Shown: positions 43,142 through 51,410 of the stretch, one piece after another
Layout: the number at the start of each line of letters is the position of its first letter
How positions within the stretch are numbered: position 1 is the first letter of the stretch
Origin: Lewinellaceae bacterium
GTDB lineage: Bacteria; Bacteroidota; Bacteroidia; Chitinophagales; Saprospiraceae
Direction: 5' to 3'
NCBI GenBank assembly: GCA_020636325.1
Contig: JACJYC010000014.1
Coordinates: 1-64,000, forward strand
Length of the DNA stretch: 64,000 bases
Program-made: the position numbers and the translations under genes
Notes under the pieces: generated by a model
The model's database searches: none
Told to the model about the DNA's origin: nothing
The model's input: the letters and a program-made list of their open reading frames with translations, nothing else

Positions 43142-43930
43142 TCAACGCAAAGGCGCGATCGTCGGCGAAATGACGGGCAATGCCCCGGAAAAACCGATTT
43201 TTTTCAGAAAGAGGTCGAGCCCTTCCTGTTTGGGTTCATCCAGCGCGTAACTGATGTTCTCGGTGAAGTAGGTCCTGAGGTCAAACCCAGGATGCGGGTC
43301 AGGCAGCAAATAAACCAATTCCGGCACCTTGTCGATGCCCAGCGCCAGCGCCTGATCGAAAACTTCAAGAAAAGCCGGATCCACCGGCTTGTTGCTTACC
43401 CATGCCGCAAAGACAAAGGGCAAACCGGACATGGCATGCCAGGCCTCGGCCAGGTCATACATCAGGGGATACCTGGTTTCGGCTGTCACCGCGCGGTCGC
43501 CGATGATCAGGCCGCCGGTTGTTCCGCCGAGCCGGTCTTCAAATCCCGGGTAGGCCGGCAAGAGTTCGGGCTGCAGGTGCCAGTAATCCCGGATCAGGAT
43601 TTTGGCGAGTTCAACCGAGGTCCTGGAATGGTAATCGAGGTAGATCCTGTCGAGTTCCTCAATCGGTTTTTCGCTGAAAATGGCTACGGTGCGCACCGAT
43701 CTTTCGGCGCCGATGCAGTAGTGCGAGACCAGCCGGGGCGCATCCAGCTCCGGTATAACAGCTACCGGGACCAGACCGAGATCCGCCTGGCCGTCCCTCA
43801 GCATGCGTGCGCATTCGGACGGAATGGCCAGTTGCAGGTCGATCAGTTCGGAAACAGCGCTTTTGAAAAGGCCGTAAAGGAACGGTTTGGTATTGAGATA
43901 GCTTACCGCTACGACTTTTATCTTTTTCAT
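43142..43930 (-). CDS. mqnA: Chorismate dehydratase MqnA (futalosine menaquinone pathway)
   Basis: A 262-residue enzyme with the periplasmic-binding-protein-like fold that dehydrates chorismate to 3-(1-carboxyvinyl)oxybenzoate, the first step of the futalosine route to menaquinone. Family motifs are VVAVSYLNTKPFLYGL, IPSECARMLRDGQADLGLVP, YCIGAERSVRTVAIFSEKPI, YLDYHSRTSVELAKIL and LIIGDRAV. Its start overlaps the stop of the histidine phosphatase gene (ATGA), so they are translationally coupled, and mqnE, which uses its product, is two genes upstream. The isochorismate route enzymes (MenF, MenD) are not seen in this window. Confidence 0.95.
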   Translation of the reverse strand: MKKIKVVAVSYLNTKPFLYGLFKSAVSELIDLQLAIPSECARMLRDGQADLGLVPVAVIPELDAPRLVSHYCIGAERSVRTVAIFSEKPIEELDRIYLDYHSRTSVELAKILIRDYWHLQPELLPAYPGFEDRLGGTTGGLIIGDRAVTAETRYPLMYDLAEAWHAMSGLPFVFAAWVSNKPVDPAFLEVFDQALALGIDKVPELVYLLPDPHPGFDLRTYFTENISYALDEPKQEGLDLFLKKIGFSGALPVISPTIAPLR

Positions 43931-44556
43931 AACAGGTTGATCAAATGGTCCGTAGAATTTTCCCTGACAACCCTGAACGTTTCATCCTGATACCGGAGCA
44001 CCCATAACCCGGTGTTATCGTGCCTGTATTTGTTCATCTCGGACAGCGGTTCAGCCAGAAAAGCGGAGATCATGGCGCTCATGGCCCGCCCGTGCGAACA
44101 GACCAGCAACAAATTTTCCTGCCGGCGCCGGATATGGTCCACAAAAATGCTGACCCGCTGAAAGAGCTCTGATGCCGATTCGCCGCCATGGGCCCGTACA
44201 TCGTAAGATCCGCTGCTCCAACTGGCTTTTATCTCTTCGTATTCCGCAATCAATTCCGGGGTGCTGGGTCTGCCTTCACGGGCGCCCCAATTCATCTCGT
44301 TGATCTCCGCAAACTGCTCCCAGGGGATGCCCGCATCCAGAAAATGCCGGACGGTTTGGTGGGTGCGCTTTAACCGGGAGGTCAGCACCGCTTCGAATTT
44401 CAGGTCGTTGTACAGGTTCCAGAACGCCCTGGCCTGCAGGATTCCGGTTTCATTCAGGCCGGCATCGATCGTACCGCCCTGGATGATGCCTTGTTTGTTG
44501 TATTCCGTTTCTCCGTGACGGATCAGGTAGATCGTCTTTGGAATATGTTCATTCAT
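43927..44556 (-). CDS. Histidine phosphatase (phosphoglycerate-mutase-like) family protein
   Basis: A 209-residue cytoplasmic enzyme of the branch-1 histidine phosphatase family. The phospho-accepting RHG triad is in YLIRHGETEYNKQG (residues 10-22), with a second catalytic His in LLVCSHGRAMSAMI and the acid-base Glu in EINEMNWGAREGRPS. Substrates of such proteins range from 3-phosphoglycerate to cofactor phosphates, so I do not assign one. It lies between mqnE and mqnA, coupled to mqnA by ATGA overlap, which raises the possibility of a role in menaquinone synthesis or a related nucleoside step. The frame extends to 44658, but the ATG at 44556 starts at the usual N-terminus and avoids overlapping mqnE. 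Confidence 0.9.
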   Translation of the reverse strand: MNEHIPKTIYLIRHGETEYNKQGIIQGGTIDAGLNETGILQARAFWNLYNDLKFEAVLTSRLKRTHQTVRHFLDAGIPWEQFAEINEMNWGAREGRPSTPELIAEYEEIKASWSSGSYDVRAHGGESASELFQRVSIFVDHIRRRQENLLLVCSHGRAMSAMISAFLAEPLSEMNKYRHDNTGLWVLRYQDETFRVVRENSTDHLINLL

Positions 44557-44581
44557 AATCCGGGCAACTTTTGGATGGCCG

Positions 44582-45784
44582 TCATTGGTTGGCGACAGGA
44601 AGGGAGAAATACCCCCTGAATTCCTTGTCAGACTCAAAAACGACATCGGTATAGTCATTCAATACATTGTAAAGGGTATCCCGTTCGATCGGTTTTCTGC
44701 CGACCTGGCGGACCAGTTTCACCAATTCCTCCGTGGTCATGGCGGGATTCTGCTCTTCCGAACCGGCCATGGAATAGATCCGGGTCGTATCGTCAATGGT
44801 GCCGTCGATATCATCCACGCCGAATGCCAGCGATATTTGGGCCACATCCCGGCTGATCATCGGCCAGTAAGCTTTGATGTGGTCGAAATTATCCAGGTAG
44901 ATCCGGCTTACGGCATAGTTCCGGAGATCCTCAAGCACGGAAACCTCGGGAAGGTGGGACATCTGGTTGTCCTTATTCCTGAATTTGAGCGGGATGAAGG
45001 TCTGGAACCCGCCGGTCTTGTCCTGCAATTGCCGGAGCCGCTCCAGGTGATCTACCCGGTGTTCGTATTTTTCAATATGGCCGTAAAGCATGGTAGCGTT
45101 CGAACGGCCGCCCATTTCGTGCCAGATCTCGTGGATCCGCAGCCATTGATCGGCAGAACACTTGCCGCCTGCGATCTGATCCCGGATCTCAGGGTGGAAG
45201 ATCTCGGCCCCGCCGCCCGGCATCGAGTCCAGGCCGGCTTCCTTCATCTGCTTCATGCCCTCTTCGTAGGAGATTTTGGCCTTCTTGAAGATATAATGGT
45301 ATTCAACCGGCGTGAGGGCCTTGATGTGCAGTTCGGGCCTGTGTTGCTTGATCTTGCGGAACAACTCGCTGTAAAACGCCACGTCGTACTGGGGCAGGAC
45401 GCCGCCCACGATATGCACCTCGGTGACCGGATGGCCATCATAGGCCCTGACCATGTCCATCATCTCATCCATGGTGTACTCCCATCCGTCTTTTCGTTCC
45501 TTGATCAGCCTGGAGTAGGAACAAAACGTGCAGGTGTACAGGCAGACATTGGTGGGTTCGATATGGAAATTCCGGTTAAAGAAGGTTCGGTCACCGTGTT
45601 TTTGTTCCCGGATATGGTTGGCCAGCGCCCCCAGATACCCCAGGTCGGCTTCCTGAAACAACCACGCGCCTTCGTCCGCTGAAATGCGCTCACCGCCTGC
45701 TACTTTTCCGGCAACGGCCCTGTGGTCGGCACTGAGCCGGTTGTCATCCAGCAACTGAAACAAATTCCCTCTTGACTGAAGCAT
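44582..45784 (-). CDS. mqnE: Aminofutalosine synthase MqnE (radical SAM)
   Basis: A 400-residue radical SAM enzyme that joins the MqnA product to a SAM-derived adenosyl group, giving aminofutalosine. The iron-sulfur motif CxxxCxxC is in TNVCLYTCTFCSYS (Cys81, 85, 88). SNATMLYGHIEKYEHRVDHL and LQDKTGGFQTFIPLKF match MqnE better than MqnC, and PGGGAEIFHPEIRDQI is also MqnE-like. The related cyclase MqnC, which acts later, is the main alternative. The ATG at 45784 is chosen because the predicted transcription start is near 45807, too close to the ATG at 45805. It leads the operon mqnE-histidine phosphatase-mqnA. Confidence 0.9.
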   Translation of the reverse strand: MLQSRGNLFQLLDDNRLSADHRAVAGKVAGGERISADEGAWLFQEADLGYLGALANHIREQKHGDRTFFNRNFHIEPTNVCLYTCTFCSYSRLIKERKDGWEYTMDEMMDMVRAYDGHPVTEVHIVGGVLPQYDVAFYSELFRKIKQHRPELHIKALTPVEYHYIFKKAKISYEEGMKQMKEAGLDSMPGGGAEIFHPEIRDQIAGGKCSADQWLRIHEIWHEMGGRSNATMLYGHIEKYEHRVDHLERLRQLQDKTGGFQTFIPLKFRNKDNQMSHLPEVSVLEDLRNYAVSRIYLDNFDHIKAYWPMISRDVAQISLAFGVDDIDGTIDDTTRIYSMAGSEEQNPAMTTEELVKLVRQVGRKPIERDTLYNVLNDYTDVVFESDKEFRGYFSLPVANQ

Positions 45785-45813
45785 TGGTCCAAGATTTTTA
45801 ATCAAAAAGAAGT

Positions 45814-45821
45814 CAAAGCTA
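45814..45821 (-). promoter_or_regulatory. -7 box of the mqnE operon
   Basis: On the minus strand this reads TAGCTTTG, an exact match to TAnnTTTG. Transcription would start near 45807, giving a leader of about 23 bases before the mqnE ATG at 45784. The -33 region is only approximate (GTTTCG). It lies in a strongly AT-rich 182-base divergent gap that also holds the inverted repeat actttc/gaaagt (45837-45842 and 45853-45858). Confidence 0.5.
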
Positions 45822-45966
45822 TAACAAACTTTCGAAACTTTCAGTTTTTTTTGAAAGTGGATATTTTTTCAATTTCCTTCAGTTTAAAAAATATTTCATA
45901 TTTTAGCCCTTAAATGCCCCAATACGATTATCCAGCCCCCTTGAGACAAATCAAGACTGGTCGCAA

Positions 45967-48117
45967 ATGACAACCAAACACAAACTGCTGCTGATAGCTT
46001 CGCTCCTCTCCCTGTCGCCCGGCCTTTTATCCGGACAGCGTATGGCGGATAGTCTTTGGGCCGTGTTCAATCTCGCCCGCACCGATACGGCAAAAGTCAA
46101 TACCCTCCTGCAACTCGGCATACATTACAGCGCTGCCGCCCCCGACTCGGCTTTCCTGCTATTTGACCGGGGCCTTTCCCTGGCCGAACAGGTTGCCTAC
46201 CCCGAAGGCATCGGCCAGGCTCACCTGCAGACCGGTATTCTCCTGTTGAAACGATCCGACTATGCGGCCTCCATCGAACACCTCAGGCAGGCGTCCTCCC
46301 TTTTCCAACAGCTCGGAGACGACCCCAACCTGGCCCTGGCCTACAACCGGGCCGGATTGGCGTACTACCGGGTCGCTGACTATACAAACGCCCTGGATCA
46401 ATACGAGAAAAGCCTGGAAATCGAAAACCGGCTGACCAACCCCATACAACTGGCCGGGTTGTTGCAGAATATGGCGCTGGTGTATGAACGCCTGGGCGAC
46501 TACACAAAGGCGCTGGACCTGCTGGAGCGAAGCCTGGAGGAAAAAAAGAAAGCGGGCGACGAGAAGCAATTGATCAGCACTTATTCGGCCTTCGGTACGG
46601 TGTACCAAAAACTCAAGCAATTTGAGGAAGCCAAAAAAAACTACCTGGCCGCATTGAACCTGGCCGAAAAAGCCAACGACACGCGGGGCGTGATCCTCAC
46701 CAAATACAATATCGGGACCGTTCTGGAGAAGCAAGACAATACGGACGAAGCGCTGAAACTTTACCTGGAATGCCTGAAGTTGAGCAAGGAGCTCGACTTC
46801 AAACCCTATACGCCTGCCATTCTGGAAGCCATCGGTAACATTTCCATGCGCAAGGGAAACTATGAATTGGCGGAAAGTCAGTTCAAGGAAGCCCTGGAAA
46901 TGAAGGAAGCCATCGGGGATCAGCATGGCGCCGGATATACCTACCTCAACCTGGCCGACCTTTTCCTGAGGACCAAACGCCCCGGTCAGGCAGCCGCATT
47001 CACCGGGGAGGCCATGAAAATGGGTCAGGCCAGAGAAATCCTCGACCTGCAAAAAGAGGGCTATTTCATGCTGATGAAGATTGACAGCGTTCAGGGCAAT
47101 TTCGGCAGCGCCCTGGCCAACTTCCGCAAAGGTCACGAACTGGCCGACAGCATGGTCAACCTGGAAGTCAAAAAAAGGTTAGCCGACCTGGCTGCCCAAA
47201 ACGAATTGCAGACGGCAACACTCCAACTGAAAGAAAGCGAAAGAAACCTGGTGATCCTGAAATCCAGGGCCCAGCGAAACTGGTTCCTGGCCGTCTGCGC
47301 AACCCTCTTCCTGATCTCGACCCTGTTGCTGGCGCTGTGGCTCAACTACCTCCAGAAACAGAAGATCAACCAGCAATTGGCCCTGAAAAATACGGAGCTT
47401 CTGGAAAGCAACGGCCGGCTCCAGCACTCCAATCAACAGCTCGGTCTGGCCAATAACAAGCTCCAGCAATTCACCTTTGCCGCCTCCCACGACCTTCGGG
47501 AATCCTCCCGGGCAGTTACCAGTTTTGCACAACTCCTGCGCAGGAACAGCGTGCTGGAAGGGGATCATAACGGCTATCTGGACTATATCCTCCAAGGCAG
47601 CCGAAGGATGAACAAAACCCTGGACGACCTGCTGAGCTATACGGACCTGACGCTCCGCGAGGAATTGCGCGAACCGACAGACCTGGGCGACCTGATCAGG
47701 CAATCCATGACCTTGCTTCCGGAAGATACCCGCCAGTTGGCATACAACCTCAATATCGGGGAATTGCCGGAAGTATCCGCGAATCCCGCACTCCTCAAAA
47801 AACTGTTCATCAACCTGATCGACAACGGCATCCGGTTCGGTCAGGCAGGGGTTCAACCGGAAATTACCGTCTCCGCTTCTCAAAATGACGAGGAGACCGT
47901 ATTTTGCGTGCAGGATAACGGCATCGGTATGGAGGAGCAATATCTGGAACAAATATTCGAGCCGTTCTTTCGGCTCCACCCGCGCGGGGTAAGCGGTTCG
48001 GGCCTCGGCCTGGCGGTCTGCGAGCGGATCGTTCGCCTTTACGGCGGCAGGATCTGGGCCGCTCCCGGCCGGTCAGGCGGCCTCGGCATTCACTTCACCC
48101 TTCCAGGCGCCTTTTGA
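45967..48117 (+). CDS. Membrane sensor histidine kinase with TPR sensor domain
   Basis: A 716-residue kinase. A signal peptide (to about 23, LSLSPGLLSG) exports residues 24-437, which hold about eight to nine tetratricopeptide repeats (LAYNRAGLAYYRVADYTNAL, LLQNMALVYERLGDYTKAL) and a coiled coil. One membrane helix lies at 439-463 (WFLAVCATLFLISTLLLALW), followed by a coiled-coil linker. The catalytic part has the H-box His508 (FAASHDLRESSRAV), N-box (LFINLIDNGIRFGQ), G1 box (VQDNGIGMEE) and G2 box (GSGLGLAVCERIV). No receiver domain or response regulator is adjacent, so its partner is elsewhere. TPR domains in such Bacteroidota kinases bind peptides or proteins in the periplasm; the signal is unknown. 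Confidence 0.94.
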   Translation: MTTKHKLLLIASLLSLSPGLLSGQRMADSLWAVFNLARTDTAKVNTLLQLGIHYSAAAPDSAFLLFDRGLSLAEQVAYPEGIGQAHLQTGILLLKRSDYAASIEHLRQASSLFQQLGDDPNLALAYNRAGLAYYRVADYTNALDQYEKSLEIENRLTNPIQLAGLLQNMALVYERLGDYTKALDLLERSLEEKKKAGDEKQLISTYSAFGTVYQKLKQFEEAKKNYLAALNLAEKANDTRGVILTKYNIGTVLEKQDNTDEALKLYLECLKLSKELDFKPYTPAILEAIGNISMRKGNYELAESQFKEALEMKEAIGDQHGAGYTYLNLADLFLRTKRPGQAAAFTGEAMKMGQAREILDLQKEGYFMLMKIDSVQGNFGSALANFRKGHELADSMVNLEVKKRLADLAAQNELQTATLQLKESERNLVILKSRAQRNWFLAVCATLFLISTLLLALWLNYLQKQKINQQLALKNTELLESNGRLQHSNQQLGLANNKLQQFTFAASHDLRESSRAVTSFAQLLRRNSVLEGDHNGYLDYILQGSRRMNKTLDDLLSYTDLTLREELREPTDLGDLIRQSMTLLPEDTRQLAYNLNIGELPEVSANPALLKKLFINLIDNGIRFGQAGVQPEITVSASQNDEETVFCVQDNGIGMEEQYLEQIFEPFFRLHPRGVSGSGLGLAVCERIVRLYGGRIWAAPGRSGGLGIHFTLPGAF

Positions 48118-48138
48118 CCAACCACTGCAATCGCCGAT

Positions 48139-49011
48139 ATGCTGTCTGTTCTTCTACCGGTTTATAATTTTGATGTCCGGCCGCTGGCAACCCAGCTGCA
48201 CGGGCAATGCCTTGCAGCGGGCATCCCGTTTGAGATCATTTGCATCGACGATTGTTCGGATGACCATTGGCAAGCCCTGAACCGCGGACTGGAGGCTTTG
48301 GAACATGTTGCATACCGGGAATTGGAGGCCAATATCGGCCGGTCGGCCATCCGGAACCTGCTGGCGAAATCAGCGGTCTATCCCTACCTGCTGTTCCTGG
48401 ATTGCGATTCAGGGATCATCCGCACTGATTTCATCCGGGCGTATGCCGATCAACTGACGCCGGATGCCATCCTCTACGGCGGCCGACAATACAGCGCCCT
48501 GCCGCCGGCCGATCCTTCCATGTACCTGCATTGGCTGTTCGGGGTCCGGCGGGAAGCGCTTCCGGTTGGGATCAGGCAAAAAGCGCCCTATGACCGGTTC
48601 ATGACCAATAATTTCCTGGCGCCGAAATCCGTGATGGAGCGGATTCCGTTTGAGGAAAAACTGCGCCAATACGGTCATGAAGATACCTTGTTCGGATTCG
48701 AACTGAAGCGGGCTTCGATCCCGATCCGGCACCTCGACAACCCGGTGGAACACCTTGGGCTGGAGCCGGCGGAGGTTTTTCTGGACAAGACCCGCAAATC
48801 CGTTGAAAACCTGGCGGTTGTTCACCGGTTGCAACCCGAGCTGGAAACCAGTTTATTGAAGTGGGGAAAGCGTTTTCACCTCCTATCCCCGCCTTCTGGC
48901 GTAAGCCGTCAACTGCTCAGCAACCTCCGGCAGCGGCTGATTTCCGGAAAACCGCGGCTTTTTTTACTGGATGCCTATAAGCTTTTGGTATTTTTGAGCA
49001 TTCCCAAATAA
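48139..49011 (+). CDS. GT2-family glycosyltransferase
   Basis: A 290-residue cytoplasmic glycosyltransferase with a GT-A fold. It starts MLSVLLPVYNFDVRPLATQL; IICIDDCSDD marks the nucleotide-binding strand; the DxD motif is in FLDCDSGI; and GHEDTLFGFELKR contains the probable catalytic base, as in galactosyl- or rhamnosyl-type GT2 enzymes (the ED pair). No membrane helices are present apart from a slightly hydrophobic C-terminus (LLDAYKLLVFLSI). The sugar and acceptor are not known. It follows the kinase by 21 bases and precedes the FMN protein by 8 bases, so all three could share a transcript, although their functions look unrelated. Confidence 0.9.
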   Translation: MLSVLLPVYNFDVRPLATQLHGQCLAAGIPFEIICIDDCSDDHWQALNRGLEALEHVAYRELEANIGRSAIRNLLAKSAVYPYLLFLDCDSGIIRTDFIRAYADQLTPDAILYGGRQYSALPPADPSMYLHWLFGVRREALPVGIRQKAPYDRFMTNNFLAPKSVMERIPFEEKLRQYGHEDTLFGFELKRASIPIRHLDNPVEHLGLEPAEVFLDKTRKSVENLAVVHRLQPELETSLLKWGKRFHLLSPPSGVSRQLLSNLRQRLISGKPRLFLLDAYKLLVFLSIPK

Positions 49012-49019
49012 GACCTGAC

Positions 49020-50609
49020 ATGCGCAATGATTTTTATGTTTTTTCCATTTTATCCGTCCTCATCATTTCCCTTACCGGCTATTTTTTATGGCATCCCGCC
49101 TACTGGTTCTTCGTTGTCATTATCCCGCTCATCCTGCTGGGTTTCTACGACATGATCCAGGGAAAGCACGCCATTATGCGGAATTTTCCCATTCTGGGCC
49201 GCGGCCGTTACATCATGGAGGAATTGAGGCCCAAGCTCTACCAGTATTTTATCGAATCGGACACCAACGGCGCGCCCATCAGCCGGATCTACCGTTCGGT
49301 GGTTTATCAGCGGGCAAAGCGGGAACTGGATACTTCTCCGTTCGGCACCCAGCTCGACGTTTACCAGGAAGGGTACGAATGGATGAACCACTCCATCGGC
49401 GCGCTGGATGCCCACCGACTCGAACAGGATCCGCGCGTGGTCATCGGCGGCAAAGACTGCCGCCAGCCCTATTCCGCCAGCATCCTGAACATCTCCGCCA
49501 TGAGTTTCGGTTCGCTCAGCCCGAACGCTATCAGAGCCCTCAACGGCGGGGCGCATATCGGCCGCTTTGCCCACAATACCGGCGAAGGCGGCATCAGTGC
49601 CTACCATCTTGAACATAAAGGAGACCTGATCTACCAGGTGGGAACCGGCTATTTCGGTTGCAGGACCAAAGACGGCCGTTTTTCACCGGAGAAATTCGCG
49701 GAACAAACCGCCCGGCCCGAGGTCAGAATGATCGAGATCAAACTCAGCCAGGGCGCAAAACCGGGCCACGGCGGCATCCTGCCGGCAAAAAAGAACACGC
49801 CGGAAATCGCTCAGATCCGCGGCGTGGAACCCGGGACGGAGGTCGATTCCCCGCCTTTTCATTCGGCTTTTTCCACACCCCTTGAAATGGTGGATTTCAT
49901 CGGCAGGCTGCGGGAGGGTTCCGGAGGCAAACCCATCGGGTTCAAGCTTTGCGTCGGGCAAAAACACGAGTTCCTGGCCATCTGCAAGGCTATGGTCCAA
50001 ACGGGCATTCACCCCGATTTCATCACCGTCGACGGAGGCGAAGGCGGTACCGGCGCCGCGCCGTTCGAGTTTTCAAATACGGTCGGCGCGCCGTTTCTGG
50101 AAGGGCTGGCTTTTGTCCGGGACGCCCTCGACGGGTTCAACCTCAAATCGGATATCCGGATCATTGCCTCCGGGAAAGTGCTGACAGGTTTTCATATTCT
50201 CCGCGCCCTGGCACTGGGCGCCGACACCGTCAACAGCGCCAGGGGCATGATGCTGGCACTGGGCTGCATTCAGGCCATGGAGTGCAACAAGAACACCTGC
50301 CCGACCGGGGTGGCCACCCAGAACCCCGAGCTGGTTGCCGGCCTGGTGGTCAAGGACAAGAAAGTGCGGGTAGCCAACTACCATCGCGAAACCGTGGAAT
50401 CTTTTGTTGAATTACTCGCAGCCGCCGGACTGGAATCGCCGGCCATGGTCAACCGCAGGCATATCAACCGGCGGATCAGCATGCAGGCTACCCGCCGGTA
50501 CGACGAATTGTTTCCTTACCTGCCGCAAGGGTGCCTGCTTCAGGAAAAAGACGTACCGGCGGATTGGCTGGCTGACTGGCTGGAAGCCGAACCCGAAAGG
50601 TTCAGGTAG
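49020..50609 (+). CDS. Membrane-anchored FMN-binding glutamate-synthase-like protein
   Basis: A 529-residue protein corresponding to the FMN/3Fe-4S synthase domain of glutamate synthase, without the amidotransferase domain. Two N-terminal membrane helices lie at about 5-24 (YVFSILSVLIISLTGYFL) and 27-44. The core shows FGTQLDVYQEGYEWMNHSIG, LNISAMSFGSLSPNAIRALN, IEIKLSQGAKPGHGGILPAK, FITVDGGEGGTGAAPFEFSN and the cluster motif C-x5-C-x4-C (Cys416, Cys422, Cys427 in GCIQAMECNKNTCPTG). Proteins like this are common in Bacteroidota; their reaction is not established and may differ from glutamate synthesis because no GltD partner is adjacent. Its stop codon lies three bases from the convergent enoyl-CoA hydratase stop. 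Confidence 0.94.
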   Translation: MRNDFYVFSILSVLIISLTGYFLWHPAYWFFVVIIPLILLGFYDMIQGKHAIMRNFPILGRGRYIMEELRPKLYQYFIESDTNGAPISRIYRSVVYQRAKRELDTSPFGTQLDVYQEGYEWMNHSIGALDAHRLEQDPRVVIGGKDCRQPYSASILNISAMSFGSLSPNAIRALNGGAHIGRFAHNTGEGGISAYHLEHKGDLIYQVGTGYFGCRTKDGRFSPEKFAEQTARPEVRMIEIKLSQGAKPGHGGILPAKKNTPEIAQIRGVEPGTEVDSPPFHSAFSTPLEMVDFIGRLREGSGGKPIGFKLCVGQKHEFLAICKAMVQTGIHPDFITVDGGEGGTGAAPFEFSNTVGAPFLEGLAFVRDALDGFNLKSDIRIIASGKVLTGFHILRALALGADTVNSARGMMLALGCIQAMECNKNTCPTGVATQNPELVAGLVVKDKKVRVANYHRETVESFVELLAAAGLESPAMVNRRHINRRISMQATRRYDELFPYLPQGCLLQEKDVPADWLADWLEAEPERFR

Positions 50610-50612
50610 GTT

Positions 50613-51395
50613 TTATTTCCCCTTGAATGCGGGCGGTCTTTTTTCAATGAAAGCCTGTGCGCCTTCCCTGAAGTCTCCGGTACCGGTTGAGGCGCCGAAA
50701 GCGCGAAGTTCCGTATCAAAGCCGTCTTCGTTGTGTTGGAAAAAGGCATTGACCGCTTTGATGACGTTGGCCACGGCCAACGGTCCTTTTGATCCGATCT
50801 TTTTCAGCAATTCCCCGGATTTGGCCACCTCTTCCCCGGAAGGAACAACGTGGTTGACCAGCCCCAGCCGATGGGCTTCGGCGGCGTCGATCATATCCCC
50901 TGTCAGGAGCAGTTCCATGGCTTTGGTCTTGCCGATCAGCTGAACAAGCCGTTGAGTGCCGCCGTAACCGGGGATCAAGCCAAGATTGACTTCCGGCTGT
51001 CCGAACCGCGCATGCTCACCGGCAATCCGGAGGTGGCAGGCCATAGCCAGTTCGCAACCGGCGCCCAGCGCAAAGCCGTTGACAGCCGCGATGACCGGTA
51101 CAGCCGAACGTTCGATAAAAAAGAAGACATCCTGGCCTTTTTTTGCCATCCGGCGGCCGGTTTCAGCGTCCATTTCGAGGAACTCCTTGATGTCCGCACC
51201 GGCTATGAAGGCTTTGCTGCCTGCTCCGGTAACAATGATTCCGTGTACGTCCTTTCTCTTCGGCGCGTATTCGCCGAAAAAATGGCGCAGTTCTTCCATG
51301 GTAGCCGAATTGATCGCGTTCATGGACTTTTCGCGGTTGACAGTCAGCACAAGGACTTTATCCCCCTCTTCCACCTTCAGGTTGTTGTAGATCAT
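50613..51395 (-). CDS. Enoyl-CoA hydratase/isomerase family protein
   Basis: A 260-residue crotonase-fold enzyme, normally adding water across 2-trans-enoyl-CoA in fatty-acid oxidation. The oxyanion hole is formed by AFIAGADIKEF and FALGAGCELAMAC, and the two catalytic Glu residues are in GCELAMACH and GQPEVNLGLIPGYGGTQRL. Length and the start MIYNNLKVEEGD are normal for short-chain enoyl-CoA hydratases. Substrate chain length and the possibility of an isomerase function cannot be decided. It is 16 bases downstream of an amidohydrolase gene on the same strand; no dehydrogenase or thiolase is nearby. Confidence 0.94.
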   Translation of the reverse strand: MIYNNLKVEEGDKVLVLTVNREKSMNAINSATMEELRHFFGEYAPKRKDVHGIIVTGAGSKAFIAGADIKEFLEMDAETGRRMAKKGQDVFFFIERSAVPVIAAVNGFALGAGCELAMACHLRIAGEHARFGQPEVNLGLIPGYGGTQRLVQLIGKTKAMELLLTGDMIDAAEAHRLGLVNHVVPSGEEVAKSGELLKKIGSKGPLAVANVIKAVNAFFQHNEDGFDTELRAFGASTGTGDFREGAQAFIEKRPPAFKGK

Positions 51396-51410
51396 ATTTG
51401 GTTATTTTGG

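Noticed and set aside
45840..45965. Possible origin or bacterial DnaA-box cluster in the AT-rich divergent gap
   Set aside because: No TTATNCACA-like boxes are seen, and the gap is explained by two divergent promoters.
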